This document shows, in pieces, positions 42,831 to 51,673 of a stretch of DNA of 64,000 bases (the stretch's first letter is position 1; each line of letters starts with the position of its first letter). The stretch comes from Saccharicrinis carchari. GTDB taxonomy: Bacteria > Bacteroidota > Bacteroidia > Bacteroidales > Marinilabiliaceae. Below the pieces are notes generated by a model. The model ran no database searches, was not told the DNA's origin, and saw nothing but the letters and a program-made list of their open reading frames with translations. Location: the NCBI RefSeq assembly GCF_900182605.1, contig NZ_FXTB01000003.1, positions 434,001 to 498,000 of the forward strand, read 5' to 3'. The position numbers and the translations under genes were made by a program.

Positions 42831-45191
42831 ATGAGTTCAAACAGCAAAGGTGTAGGCAGGTTTCTAAGATGGTTTTGGGGCAGTATATTATTAGGCTTAC
42901 TTTTCGTATTCCTGTTGTTTTTATTGATAGCTAAAGGCTATTTGGGTATTATGCCTTCATTTGAGGAGCTGGAAAATCCCAAAAGCAATTTGGCCAGTCA
43001 GGTTATTTCAGAAGACCACAAGATATTGGGTAATTTTGCCATTGAAAACAGGACTTACGTTGATTATTCCGATCTATCGCCCAATATTGTAAATGCACTT
43101 ATAGCCACGGAAGACTTGCGTTTTTATGATCACTCGGGGATAGACCCCCGCGGATTGGCAAGGGTGGTTTTTCGCACCCTAATACTTGGCGACAAAGGCT
43201 CCGGAGGGGGGAGTACCATCACACAGCAGTTGGCCAAACTGTTATTCCACGAGCCCGCAAAAAATATATGGGAAAGAGGCTTGCAAAAGCTTAACGAATG
43301 GGTGATTGCGGTTAAGTTGGAGCGTAGCTACACCAAAAACGAAATATTAACCATGTATTTGAATAAGGTGGGATATATTTACGATGCCTACGGTATTCAA
43401 TCGGCAGCACAAACATTTTTTGCGGCCACTACAGACTCCATAAAAATAGAGGAAGCGGCAGTATTGGTGGGCATGCTCAAAAATCCGTCTCTTTTTAACC
43501 CTGTCCGACGGAAAGATACCACTGAATTTAGACGTAACGTGGTTTTAAATCAGATGCGCAAGGCACAGCATATAAGTGATTCCGAATACGATTCGCTTAA
43601 AAATATACCACTAACGCTAAAGTTTGCCCGTAGGGATCATAAGGAAGGTGTAGCCCCTTATTTTCGCGAACACATTCGTCTTACCCTTACGGCCAGGAAA
43701 CCCGAAAGAGAAAATTATCCCTCGTATTTGAACGATAAATTTATTGCCGACAGCATTGAATGGGAAAACAACCCTATCTATGGTTTTATAAACAAAACGC
43801 TGCAGCCCGATGGATCACGCTACAATATTTATAGCGATGGTTTAAAAATATACAGCACCGTTAACTATAAAATGCAAACCTATGCCGAGAATGCGGTGAA
43901 GGAACACTTAGCCAATGATTTGCAGAAAGCGTTTTTTAAAGAAAAAAAAGGACGTGCACGCGCACCCTTTACCAATAAAATAACACAGGAGCAATACGAA
44001 GGTATTATAAACAGAGCCATCCGCAATTCCGATAGATACCGGAACATGCAAAAGGAAGGAATAGACCGCGATTCAATAATGGAATCGTTTAAAATTCCGG
44101 TGCCTATGAAGGTGTTTACCTGGGATGGCGAACGCGACACGATACTAACTCCGTTAGACAGTATCATACATCTTAAATATTATTTGAGGGCCAGCTTTTT
44201 TTCCATCGACCCCAATAGCGGCCATGTGAAAGCCTATGTGGGAGGACCCAATTTTAAATATTTTATGTATGACATGGTATCTCAGGGTAAGCGGCAAGTG
44301 GGATCCACCATCAAGCCTTTGGTATATACCCTGGCCATGCAAGAAGGGCATACGCCTTGCGATTTGGTACCAAACATACCGCAAACATTTGTGCTCCCCG
44401 ACGGAAAGACCTGGACGCCACGAGACGACGGCAGGCGCCGTAAAGGCGAGATGGTGACCCTTAAGTGGGGGCTGGCCAACTCCAATAATAACATTTCGGC
44501 ATGGGTGATGAAGCAATATAATCCGAAAGCTGTGGCCGATATGATACACGAGTTGGGAATACTGAGTCCCATTGATCCCGTACCCTCGCTATGTTTAGGT
44601 ACTCCGGATTTTTCGTTGAATGAAATGGTAAGTGCCTACAGTACTTTTGTTAACAAGGGTGTTCGCATTGAACCCCTGATGATTTCGAGGATAGAGGATC
44701 GGTACGGCAATGTAATTGCCCAGTTTAGTCCCAATAAAAAAGAAGTGATAAGCGAACAGACAGCTTATCTAATGTTAAACTTGCTGCAGGGGGTTGTAAA
44801 TAGGGGAACCGGTATACGTTTGCGCTACACATATAATTTTACCGGGCAAATGGGAGGCAAAACCGGCACTTCGCAAAACCACTCCGATGGCTGGTTTATT
44901 GGTGTAACACCTAACTTGGTAAGCGGTGTATGGGTGGGTGGCGAAGACAGGGATATCCATTTTGATGGTATACGCATGGGGCAAGGGGCTAATATGGCCT
45001 TGCCTATATGGGCCTTATATATGAAGCAGGTTTATGCCGATGATTCGCTGGCCATAACGGAGGAGGATGTTTTTGAGGAGCCTGTTAACTTTAATATATC
45101 GCTGGATTGCAGCGACGACATAAAAACCAGCATTGAAGGGGAAGAGGTTGAAGAGGAGTATGTCAATGGCACGGAGGAAGAGTTTATGTAG
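42831..45191 (+). CDS. Class A penicillin-binding protein (PBP1A)
   Basis: Bifunctional cell-wall synthase, 786 residues. One N-terminal transmembrane helix (about 16-36), then a GT51 glycosyltransferase with the catalytic E94 in ATEDLRFYDHSG and GGSTITQQL, followed by a transpeptidase with the SxxK nucleophile Ser492 in GSTIKP, SNNN around residue 552 and KTGTSQN near 680. It polymerises and crosslinks peptidoglycan. Divergent from topA over a 199-base gap. Terminator at 45199-45237. Confidence 0.96.
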   Translation: MSSNSKGVGRFLRWFWGSILLGLLFVFLLFLLIAKGYLGIMPSFEELENPKSNLASQVISEDHKILGNFAIENRTYVDYSDLSPNIVNALIATEDLRFYDHSGIDPRGLARVVFRTLILGDKGSGGGSTITQQLAKLLFHEPAKNIWERGLQKLNEWVIAVKLERSYTKNEILTMYLNKVGYIYDAYGIQSAAQTFFAATTDSIKIEEAAVLVGMLKNPSLFNPVRRKDTTEFRRNVVLNQMRKAQHISDSEYDSLKNIPLTLKFARRDHKEGVAPYFREHIRLTLTARKPERENYPSYLNDKFIADSIEWENNPIYGFINKTLQPDGSRYNIYSDGLKIYSTVNYKMQTYAENAVKEHLANDLQKAFFKEKKGRARAPFTNKITQEQYEGIINRAIRNSDRYRNMQKEGIDRDSIMESFKIPVPMKVFTWDGERDTILTPLDSIIHLKYYLRASFFSIDPNSGHVKAYVGGPNFKYFMYDMVSQGKRQVGSTIKPLVYTLAMQEGHTPCDLVPNIPQTFVLPDGKTWTPRDDGRRRKGEMVTLKWGLANSNNNISAWVMKQYNPKAVADMIHELGILSPIDPVPSLCLGTPDFSLNEMVSAYSTFVNKGVRIEPLMISRIEDRYGNVIAQFSPNKKEVISEQTAYLMLNLLQGVVNRGTGIRLRYTYNFTGQMGGKTGTSQNHSDGWFIGVTPNLVSGVWVGGEDRDIHFDGIRMGQGANMALPIWALYMKQVYADDSLAITEEDVFEEPVNFNISLDCSDDIKTSIEGEEVEEEYVNGTEEEFM

Positions 45192-45198
45192 TGGTAAG

Positions 45199-45237
45199 AA
45201 ACGAGGGTTTCGTTTTAAACGAAGCTCTCGTTTTTTT
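45199..45237 (+). terminator. Terminator of the PBP1A gene
   Basis: Two stacked stems (AAACGAG with CTCGTTT, TTCGTTT with AAACGAA) and a closing T run of seven, 8 bases after the PBP stop codon. Confidence 0.8.
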
Positions 45238-45276
45238 AAGCAAAGTCTCTTAGTTTCTTGCAGCTAACAATCAAAA

Positions 45277-45480
45277 ACCAAAGGGCATCGCTCCAGGCGA
45301 TACCCCGGGTTAAAATACGAGCCCGTACTTCCCCTTGTTCTCAGGAACAAAGGGAAGAACCATTTACATATTACTTGCAATTTGTAAGTTACGTCAAAAT
45401 GTTTTTTGACTTTTGAGACAGCCCCTTGGTTGTTTTGGTTAGGTTTTCACCAAGGGCATCTACGCTGAGCGATACCCTTG
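45277..45480. repeat. REP-like palindromic repeat cluster between PBP1A and radA
   Basis: Two related hairpins, 45277-45305 and 45449-45477, both start ACCAA(A)GGGCATC and end GCGATACCC, and fold as GGG-C-ATCGC-loop-GCGAT-A-CCC in the first and CAAGGG-...-CGCtgaGCG-...-CCCTTG in the second. Between them is a third hairpin at 45328-45357 (CTTCCCCTTGTTC / GAACAAAGGGAAG, one mismatch, 4-base loop). Further arms CCCTTGGT (45423-45430) and ACCAAGGG (45449-45456) are present. The last hairpin touches the radA stop codon. The arrangement resembles REP/BIME elements; no transposase is in the window. Confidence 0.65.
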
Positions 45481-45481
45481 C

Positions 45482-46849
45482 TTACGCAAACAACAGCTTA
45501 AAAGCCTCTTCGAGTTTACTTACTTGTGTTATTTGTATATCGTATTTAGCCAAATGGGGCCCTTTGGTAAATTTGGGTATGATTATTTGCTCGAAGCCTA
45601 ATTTAGCGGCTTCTCCTATCCTTTGCTCAATCCGTGTCACAGGCCGTATCTCGCCCGACAGGCCTACTTCGCCAGCCATGCAAATTTTTTGCGTTAACGG
45701 TATGTCGATGTTGGAGGAGAGAATAGCCGACACAACGGCCAAGTCGATAGAGGGATCGTTTACTTTGATTCCGCCGGCAATATTCAGGAACACATCTTTA
45801 ACGGCCAGTTTAAAACCTGCTCTTTTCTCCAATACGGCCAGTAGCATGTTCAATCTCCGCAAATCGAAACCGGTGGCTGAACGCTGCGGGGTGCCGTAGG
45901 CAGCCGTGCTCACCAAAGCCTGTGTTTCTATTAAAAAAGGCCTCATCCCTTCGATGGCGGCAGAAATGGCCACTCCGCTCAAATTATCGTGGTGGTAGGA
46001 GAGGAGTAGCTCCGAGGGGTTGGCTACTTCGCGCAAACCATCACCCAACATTTCAAAAATGCCTATCTCGGCTGTTGATCCAAACCTGTTTTTTATGGAG
46101 CGGAGAATGCGGTACATGTGGTTCCTGTCTCCCTCAAACTGAAGCACCACATCAACCATGTGCTCTAACACTTTTGGCCCGGCTAAATTACCTTCTTTGT
46201 TGATATGTCCTATTAACACAACGGGCAAATTAGTTTCTTTGGCTACACGTAATATGGCGCCTGTGCATTCCCTGATTTGCGAAACGCTGCCGGGCAACGA
46301 TTCAATGCTTTCGCTGCTCAGGGTTTGTATAGAGTCGATAACCAATAAATCGGGTTTTACACTTTTAATATGACCCATTATTTTTTCCAGTGAGGTTTCG
46401 CTCACCACCAAACAGTTTTCGTTACCCTTATGTATCCTATCGGCTCTGAGCTTTATTTGTTGCGGACTTTCCTCGCCCGAAACGTAGAGCACTTTTTGAG
46501 TGCCGATGCGTAAGGCCATCTGAAGGACCAATGTGGATTTTCCAATACCCGGCTCGCCACCTACCAAAATCATGGATCCCGGCACCATACCACCACCCAG
46601 CACTCTGTCGAGTTCAATGTTGGAGGTGTTTATACGGGGCAAATCCGAAACAGGGACTTCATTGATGTAAATTGGCTTTGAAGCGCTGGTGTCAAAAAAA
46701 TCATGGACTATGCCCGATTTTGAAGGGGATTTATGCACCAACTCCTCAACAAAGGTATTCCATTGACCACAGGCATTGCACTTGCCAACCCACTTGGGCG
46801 AATCGGTACCGCAGTTTTGACAAACAAAAACAGATTTGGTTTTGGCCAT
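45482..46849 (-). CDS. radA: DNA repair protein RadA
   Basis: 455 residues, RecA-like ATPase and branch-migration protein in recombinational repair. N-terminal C4 zinc finger with Cys at 10, 13, 24 and 27, a RecA core with Walker A GEPGIGKST near 98-106 and the RadA-specific KNRFG motif, and a C-terminal Lon-protease-like domain without the catalytic pair. The gene is monocistronic in appearance. Confidence 0.96.
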   Translation of the reverse strand: MAKTKSVFVCQNCGTDSPKWVGKCNACGQWNTFVEELVHKSPSKSGIVHDFFDTSASKPIYINEVPVSDLPRINTSNIELDRVLGGGMVPGSMILVGGEPGIGKSTLVLQMALRIGTQKVLYVSGEESPQQIKLRADRIHKGNENCLVVSETSLEKIMGHIKSVKPDLLVIDSIQTLSSESIESLPGSVSQIRECTGAILRVAKETNLPVVLIGHINKEGNLAGPKVLEHMVDVVLQFEGDRNHMYRILRSIKNRFGSTAEIGIFEMLGDGLREVANPSELLLSYHHDNLSGVAISAAIEGMRPFLIETQALVSTAAYGTPQRSATGFDLRRLNMLLAVLEKRAGFKLAVKDVFLNIAGGIKVNDPSIDLAVVSAILSSNIDIPLTQKICMAGEVGLSGEIRPVTRIEQRIGEAAKLGFEQIIIPKFTKGPHLAKYDIQITQVSKLEEAFKLLFA

Positions 46850-46965
46850 ATGTTTAAAATTAAAAGATCAGAAATAAACAGATTAGTTGCTTCTTTGTTA
46901 AAATAAACTGGAGTGAAATAACCGGGCGTTAATGGCCTGTTTATTAACAGGCAGGGCGTACGCTG

Positions 46966-47472
46966 TTAGTTATTAATTGTTCCCGGATTACTTAATTTTC
47001 CGATAATATCTGTCGTTGAAAAACCCGCTACAAATTCAATGGTTTCTACAGATCCTCCTTTTTGCATAACAATATCATAGCCCACAATATCCTCGGCCTT
47101 GTAATCGGCTCCCTTAACCAGCACATCGGGCTGTATAGCTTTAATTAACTCGTAAGGGGTGTCTTCATCAAAAGGCACTACTAAATCGATAAATTCAAAG
47201 GCAGCTAAAATAGTAGCTCGGCTATGCTCATCCACAACTGGACGTGTGGGCCCTTTTATGCGTTTTACCGATGCATCGGTATTTAAACCCAATACCAAGC
47301 GGTTGCCCTTTTGGGCTGCAGCCGACAAATATTCAACATGTCCACGGTGCACAATGTCAAAGCATCCATTAGTAAAAACTACCTTTTGCCTGTTTTCCTG
47401 CCACTGCTGCACTATTTCAACAGCTTGTGCAGATGAAACTATTTTTGTTTTAAACGATCTGTCTGTTCTCAT
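46966..47472 (-). CDS. RfaE2-like heptose-1-phosphate adenylyltransferase
   Basis: 168 residues from the ATG at 47472; a GTG at 47481 in the same frame is adjacent to a terminator T run and is less likely. Cytidylyltransferase-fold enzyme with TNGCFDIVHRGHVEYL (HxGH nucleotide-binding motif), and the C-terminal VKGADYKAEDIVG region. It matches the stand-alone second domain of HldE, which adenylates D-glycero-beta-manno-heptose-1-phosphate for ADP-heptose synthesis. The kinase half is not adjacent. The hairpin at 47482-47505 sits in its leader. Confidence 0.88.
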   Translation of the reverse strand: MRTDRSFKTKIVSSAQAVEIVQQWQENRQKVVFTNGCFDIVHRGHVEYLSAAAQKGNRLVLGLNTDASVKRIKGPTRPVVDEHSRATILAAFEFIDLVVPFDEDTPYELIKAIQPDVLVKGADYKAEDIVGYDIVMQKGGSVETIEFVAGFSTTDIIGKLSNPGTINN

Positions 47473-47481
47473 TTTTATCAC

Positions 47482-47505
47482 AAAAAAACCCCGGAAAAAC
47501 CGGGG
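47482..47505 (-). terminator. Terminator hairpin after panD, in the leader of rfaE2
   Basis: Stem CCCCGG / CCGGGG with a 5-base loop, followed on the minus strand by seven T. It is a classical Rho-independent terminator 22 bases after the panD stop. The rfaE2 ATG lies only 10 bases beyond it, so rfaE2 would rely on read-through or a promoter inside the hairpin. Confidence 0.85.
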
Positions 47506-47527
47506 CTATTTAAATTATCAGTTGTGT

Positions 47528-47878
47528 TTACACCAGTTTATTTGTTTCGGTATCCGGAAACACAAATCGGGGTTTAAACTGTTTGGCCTCTTCAAAGGGC
47601 ATGGAGGCATAAGTAATAATAATCACAATATCGCCTACCGCCACTTTTCGGGCAGCGGCACCATTAAGGCATATCACGCCCGAACCGCGTTCGCCTTTAA
47701 TTACATAGGTCTCTATGCGTTCGCCGTTGTTATTATTTACTACCTGCACTTTTTCGTTCTCTATAATGTTGGCCTCATCCATCAAATCTTCGTCAATGGT
47801 AATGCTGCCCACATAATTGAGGTTGGCTTCGGTAACCGAAACATTGTGCAGTTTAGACTTTACAACTTCAATGTGCAT
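47528..47878 (-). CDS. panD: Aspartate 1-decarboxylase
   Basis: Makes beta-alanine from aspartate for pantothenate. 116 residues from the second ATG (47878). From it the self-cleavage site is Gly24-Ser25 (YVGSI), the same numbering as E. coli PanD, which supports this start. An ATG at 47881 would overlap the panC stop as ATGA. Motifs [17 protein letters not shown] are typical. Downstream of panC and closed by the terminator at 47482-47505. Confidence 0.95.
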   Translation of the reverse strand: MHIEVVKSKLHNVSVTEANLNYVGSITIDEDLMDEANIIENEKVQVVNNNNGERIETYVIKGERGSGVICLNGAAARKVAVGDIVIIITYASMPFEEAKQFKPRFVFPDTETNKLV

Positions 47879-48729
47879 CATAAAAGTTTTTTGTAAATCA
47901 AATTATCAATCAATCTTACTTTATCCGCAAATACTGCTATGCAGCCTACAATATAATCACTTTGGCTCCATTTATCAAGTGTTTGCAGTGTGTCACCATC
48001 CACAATATTAAAATACTCTACATTTAACAGGGCGGACTTATTAATGTTTTCGACCACAAAATTAACAACTTCTTTTATATTTTTAGTGTTCATCAGCGGT
48101 TTTGATTCCATTAATACCTTTGAAATTAAAGGAGCAGCTTTCCGTTGTTCGTAGTTGAGCCTTGCATTGCGCGAGCTGAGGGCTAAACCATCTTTTTCTC
48201 TAATTATTTCGCCGGCTATTATCTCTACCGGATAATTAAGCATTTTTGTCATGGCTTTAATAATGGCCAATTGCTGAAAGTCCTTTTCGCCAAAAAAAGC
48301 CTTGTCGGGCTGCACCAGGTCAAAAAATCGGCTTACTACCTGTGCCACCCCATTAAAATGTCCGGGTCTGAATTCACCTTCCATCACCTTGTCAAGCATG
48401 CCAAAGTCAAATGTTCTGGTATCTTTATTTGGGTACACCTGGTTAACTGATGGATGATACAAAATATTGCAAGCTGTGCTATTTAATAACAAGGTATCCT
48501 CGTCAATGGTTCGCGGATAATTTTTCAGGTCGTCAGGGTTATTGAACTGATTGGGGTTTACAAAAATACTTACAACCACAATATCTGTACAAGTGGCTGC
48601 TTTATTTATTAAACTTAAATGGCCTTGGTGCAAGGCGCCCATGGTTGGCACAAAGCCAATTGTTAGGCCTTCCTCCTTATGTTTGCCTACCATTTTTTTA
48701 AGCTCTTCTGACTTAGTAACGATTTCCAT
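47878..48729 (-). CDS. panC: Pantothenate synthetase
   Basis: Joins pantoate and beta-alanine with ATP. 283 residues from the ATG at 48729; an in-frame TTG just before it is not needed. The ATP-binding [12 protein letters not shown] (HxGH), FVNPNQF and EKDFQQL are visible, as is SSRNARL (KMSKS-equivalent). It ends in a TGA overlapping the panD start. The pair supplies two consecutive steps of the coenzyme A pathway. Divergent from the GT5-like gene. Confidence 0.96.
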   Translation of the reverse strand: MEIVTKSEELKKMVGKHKEEGLTIGFVPTMGALHQGHLSLINKAATCTDIVVVSIFVNPNQFNNPDDLKNYPRTIDEDTLLLNSTACNILYHPSVNQVYPNKDTRTFDFGMLDKVMEGEFRPGHFNGVAQVVSRFFDLVQPDKAFFGEKDFQQLAIIKAMTKMLNYPVEIIAGEIIREKDGLALSSRNARLNYEQRKAAPLISKVLMESKPLMNTKNIKEVVNFVVENINKSALLNVEYFNIVDGDTLQTLDKWSQSDYIVGCIAVFADKVRLIDNLIYKKLL

Positions 48730-48732
48730 CAA

Positions 48733-49052
48733 TCTAAAATTTGTTTCTCAATGAATGGTCTTTTCCGTTTTTTCCACCATGCAAGCATCCTTTCCATCAT
48801 TCTATTGTATATTTAAGCACAGGCAAAATAAGATGTGGGGTTAAGATAAATACATGAATACCACTGACCTTTTTATCTTCTTAAAAAAAAACGCACAAAG
48901 TAAATAATAATAATGCTACAATAAAAGCACATAAACCCTATTACATAAGAATATATGAACTGAGAGAGGTGAAATTAACAATAAAACATATGTTTTAGAT
49001 TTGATTTAGAGCCTTAAGTACCACGGTGTATATTTAATATAAAATGCTGTCG
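48733..49052. other. Intergenic region between panC and the GT5-like gene
   Basis: About 320 bases of AT-rich divergent regulatory DNA. There are no reading frames of note, no RNA gene and no repeat. A TTATTTTG-like element for panC is weak. Confidence 0.5.
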
Positions 49053-49083
49053 TTGTTTGAGAACAATATTTTTGCTAATTTTG
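49053..49083 (+). promoter_or_regulatory. Promoter of the GT5-like / DUF4270 operon
   Basis: TTG (49053-49055), 20 bases, TAATTTTG (49076-49083): a perfect TTG-N17-23-TAnnTTTG match ending 43 bases before the start codon. A second TATTTTTG box overlaps at 49067-49074. Confidence 0.75.
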
Positions 49084-49126
49084 TGCTCTGTTACAGTTTT
49101 CACAAAGCAATTATCATCAACAAAAT

Positions 49127-49939
49127 ATGAAGGAAAAAACAAAGGTTTTATTTATTTCCCAGGAAATCACGCCCTACCTTCCGGAAACATCGATGTCGAA
49201 AATAGGTCGGTTCTTACCCCAGGGCATTCAGGAAAAGGGAAAAGAAATAAGGACGTTTATGCCACGTTTTGGCTGTATCAACGAGCGCAGAAACCAACTA
49301 CATGAAGTGATCCGACTTTCGGGAATGAATTTAATAATTGACGACACAGATCATCCGTTAATTATTAAAGTAGCATCGATACAAGCTGCTCGAATGCAAG
49401 TTTACTTTATCGACAACGAGGATTACTTTCACAGAAAGCATATATTCGTAGGAAAGGATGGAGAGGAGTTTAAAGATAATGACGAACGAGCCATATTTTT
49501 TGCCCGAGGCGTTTTGGAAACTACAAAAAAGCTGAGGTGGGCACCCAACATTATCCACTGCCACGGATGGTTTACAGGATTAGTGCCTCTGATAATAAAA
49601 AAGGCCATGAACGAAGATCCGCATTTTGCCAAATCGAAGTTGGTTTATAGCATATATAACGACGATTTTAAAAGTACTTTCTCTGATACATTCCCTGAGA
49701 AGTTTGCAATGGAAGGTATCGAAAAAAGTGATTATGCCGGTTTGACACCCTTTAATTATGAGAACCTGAGCAAATTGGCTATCAACTTTAGCGACGGAAT
49801 CATTGAAGGTCATCCAGATGCCAATAAGAATATCACTGATTATGCTAAGGCCTCCGGCAAGCCATTTTTAAAATATCACGACGAAGAAACTTATATTGAT
49901 GCCTATAATAAGTTCTACGACGAATTGATGAACAAATAA
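49127..49939 (+). CDS. Half-length glycogen/starch synthase-like protein (GT5 N-terminal domain)
   Basis: 270 residues, about half of a normal GlgA (around 480). It corresponds to the N-terminal Rossmann domain of GT5 enzymes: VLFISQEITPYLPETSM, MPRFGCINERR, PNIIHCHGWFTGLVPLI (the HGWHTG-like motif) and SIYNDDF. The C-terminal GT-B domain with the donor-site E-x7-E motif is missing, and the usual K-x-G-G-L ADP-glucose motif reads KIGRF. It is therefore unlikely to be an active glycogen synthase. DUF4270 starts 18 bases after its stop, so the two are co-transcribed. Confidence 0.85.
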   Translation: MKEKTKVLFISQEITPYLPETSMSKIGRFLPQGIQEKGKEIRTFMPRFGCINERRNQLHEVIRLSGMNLIIDDTDHPLIIKVASIQAARMQVYFIDNEDYFHRKHIFVGKDGEEFKDNDERAIFFARGVLETTKKLRWAPNIIHCHGWFTGLVPLIIKKAMNEDPHFAKSKLVYSIYNDDFKSTFSDTFPEKFAMEGIEKSDYAGLTPFNYENLSKLAINFSDGIIEGHPDANKNITDYAKASGKPFLKYHDEETYIDAYNKFYDELMNK

Positions 49940-49957
49940 TCCTTTAAAACTTTACAA

Positions 49958-51448
49958 GTGCGGATACGAAATACCATTTACTTGCGAGCAGAGAAAATGC
50001 TTGCGCTTGGCCTAATTATGCTAGTTGCTTGGTCGTGCGAAGATAAGCCGGCCGAAATAGGAGCAGAAATATTCGGTGGTAATCTGATAGATACCAGAAT
50101 TTCCATTTCATCAGGCGACACCATTAGGGCTACCAATACCTCCGCTTTTGGGAAGGTTGACTTTAACGCGATAAATTACTTGATGATTGGGGAGTACAAC
50201 GACTCTGTTTACGGAAGCATCAGTGCAGGGTTTGCAAGTGAATTTTCGCTGGGCAACACCCTTGATGATACGGTGAAATTAAATTATAACGAGGATTATG
50301 AGTATCTGGGAACCGAACTGAGGTTGCAGTACACTAACAACTCATGGATAGGTGACACCCTGGCTAAACAAAAAGTAACGGTGTACCGATTGCAGGAAAG
50401 ATTAGATCCTGACATGGATTATCATTCGGATTTTGACCCTTTACCACTTTGCTACCCTGCGCCCATAGGAACCGATACATTTGAAATTAAAAACGGTGCC
50501 CGAGACACTTTGTGGCAAACGGCAAATTATGTGCATAATATTGCTATCGCTATTGATGATGCAGTTGGTTTAGAGCTGTTTGAGGCGGATTCGGCTATCA
50601 TAACCAATTCAGAAAGCTTTAAAAACCTGTTTAAAGGTGTTTATGTAACTGCCGAAAAGATAGATGACAGAATTGGATCGGTACTCCGCATTCCGTATAC
50701 CGCGGAGTCGAACCTATCGCAGCAGTTGGCCGTTATTATCAGGCGTAGGAATATTTTGACAGACGCGGACGGCCAGGAAAGTATTGCCTATGATACTATT
50801 CCTAAACTATATCCTATAAACAAGGAAGCTACGAAGACTATCCGTTATACCCACGACTATACCAATACAAATATTGATTTTACAGGTGAAAATAATGTAG
50901 ATAAAATATATGTACAGGGTATGGGAGGCACAAGGGGTAAAATTAATATTACGGATGCTTTTATTTCTAAATGGAAAGAGATACTGCCTTCTCCGGACGA
51001 GGATTTAAATGGTCCTATAACCAGTGTTGCCTCGGTTGAATTGAGCTTTTATCTGGATACGCTCGCAGATAAAAATTATAAAGATAATTTACCGGAGGCA
51101 CTAAACCTTTATGTTTTAAATAGCAATGGTAATTTTGTGCCACCATCATTTGACCTTAACCTAAGCAATACCAATGTGCCCGTTTTTACAGGCGGAAAAG
51201 GTGCCAATACCGAAAGTGGTGATATAAAGTATACCTTTAGCATGCAAACTGGTTTTTTTGAAGAGTTTATCCATCCGCAGATTTCGGGCAATAGTCAAAA
51301 AAAATATCAGGAGTTTTACCTGGGTATTCCTGCGCCTGAGTTTAACTTTAACCGTGTTGTTCTGCATGGTATGAACATTGAAAAAGTAAATTCGGACGAA
51401 ACGCTAAAGTCATCTAACCTGGCCGTGAGGTATGTGGTAGTTGATTGA
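49958..51448 (+). CDS. DUF4270 lipoprotein
   Basis: 496 residues. GTG start at 49958, which provides the positively charged n-region (MRIRNTIYLRAEK) needed ahead of the hydrophobic stretch and the lipobox AWSC; a later ATG at 49997 would leave no charged residues. The mature protein begins CEDKPAEIGAE and is beta-rich, ending in a VRYVVVD-like strand. DUF4270 is a family of surface or periplasmic lipoproteins of Bacteroidota, function unknown. It forms an operon with the GT5-like gene and is closed by a terminator at 51558-51594. Confidence 0.88.
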   Translation: MRIRNTIYLRAEKMLALGLIMLVAWSCEDKPAEIGAEIFGGNLIDTRISISSGDTIRATNTSAFGKVDFNAINYLMIGEYNDSVYGSISAGFASEFSLGNTLDDTVKLNYNEDYEYLGTELRLQYTNNSWIGDTLAKQKVTVYRLQERLDPDMDYHSDFDPLPLCYPAPIGTDTFEIKNGARDTLWQTANYVHNIAIAIDDAVGLELFEADSAIITNSESFKNLFKGVYVTAEKIDDRIGSVLRIPYTAESNLSQQLAVIIRRRNILTDADGQESIAYDTIPKLYPINKEATKTIRYTHDYTNTNIDFTGENNVDKIYVQGMGGTRGKINITDAFISKWKEILPSPDEDLNGPITSVASVELSFYLDTLADKNYKDNLPEALNLYVLNSNGNFVPPSFDLNLSNTNVPVFTGGKGANTESGDIKYTFSMQTGFFEEFIHPQISGNSQKKYQEFYLGIPAPEFNFNRVVLHGMNIEKVNSDETLKSSNLAVRYVVVD

Positions 51449-51557
51449 TAGAGGCAAGGCAGGCAGAGAGAATTTCATAAAAACAAAGTTGAATAGCTAT
51501 CTGTATGCGCATGCCAAATCGAGACGTAACACCCAAATACTTATCCGATAGAAATTA

Positions 51558-51594
51558 AAAAAACTGCCCTCATTAAATGTGGGCAGTTTTTTTA
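51558..51594 (+). terminator. Terminator after the DUF4270 gene
   Basis: Twelve-bp stem (AAAAAACTGCCC with GGGCAGTTTTTT), 11-base loop with an internal CAT/ATG pair, followed by further T. Confidence 0.9.
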
Positions 51595-51673
51595 TGCTCA
51601 AATATTTCTTAGGCCATTTAATTTGTTTTCTTATTTTTACTCTTTCATAAAACCAAATCAACAATTTTGCGCG

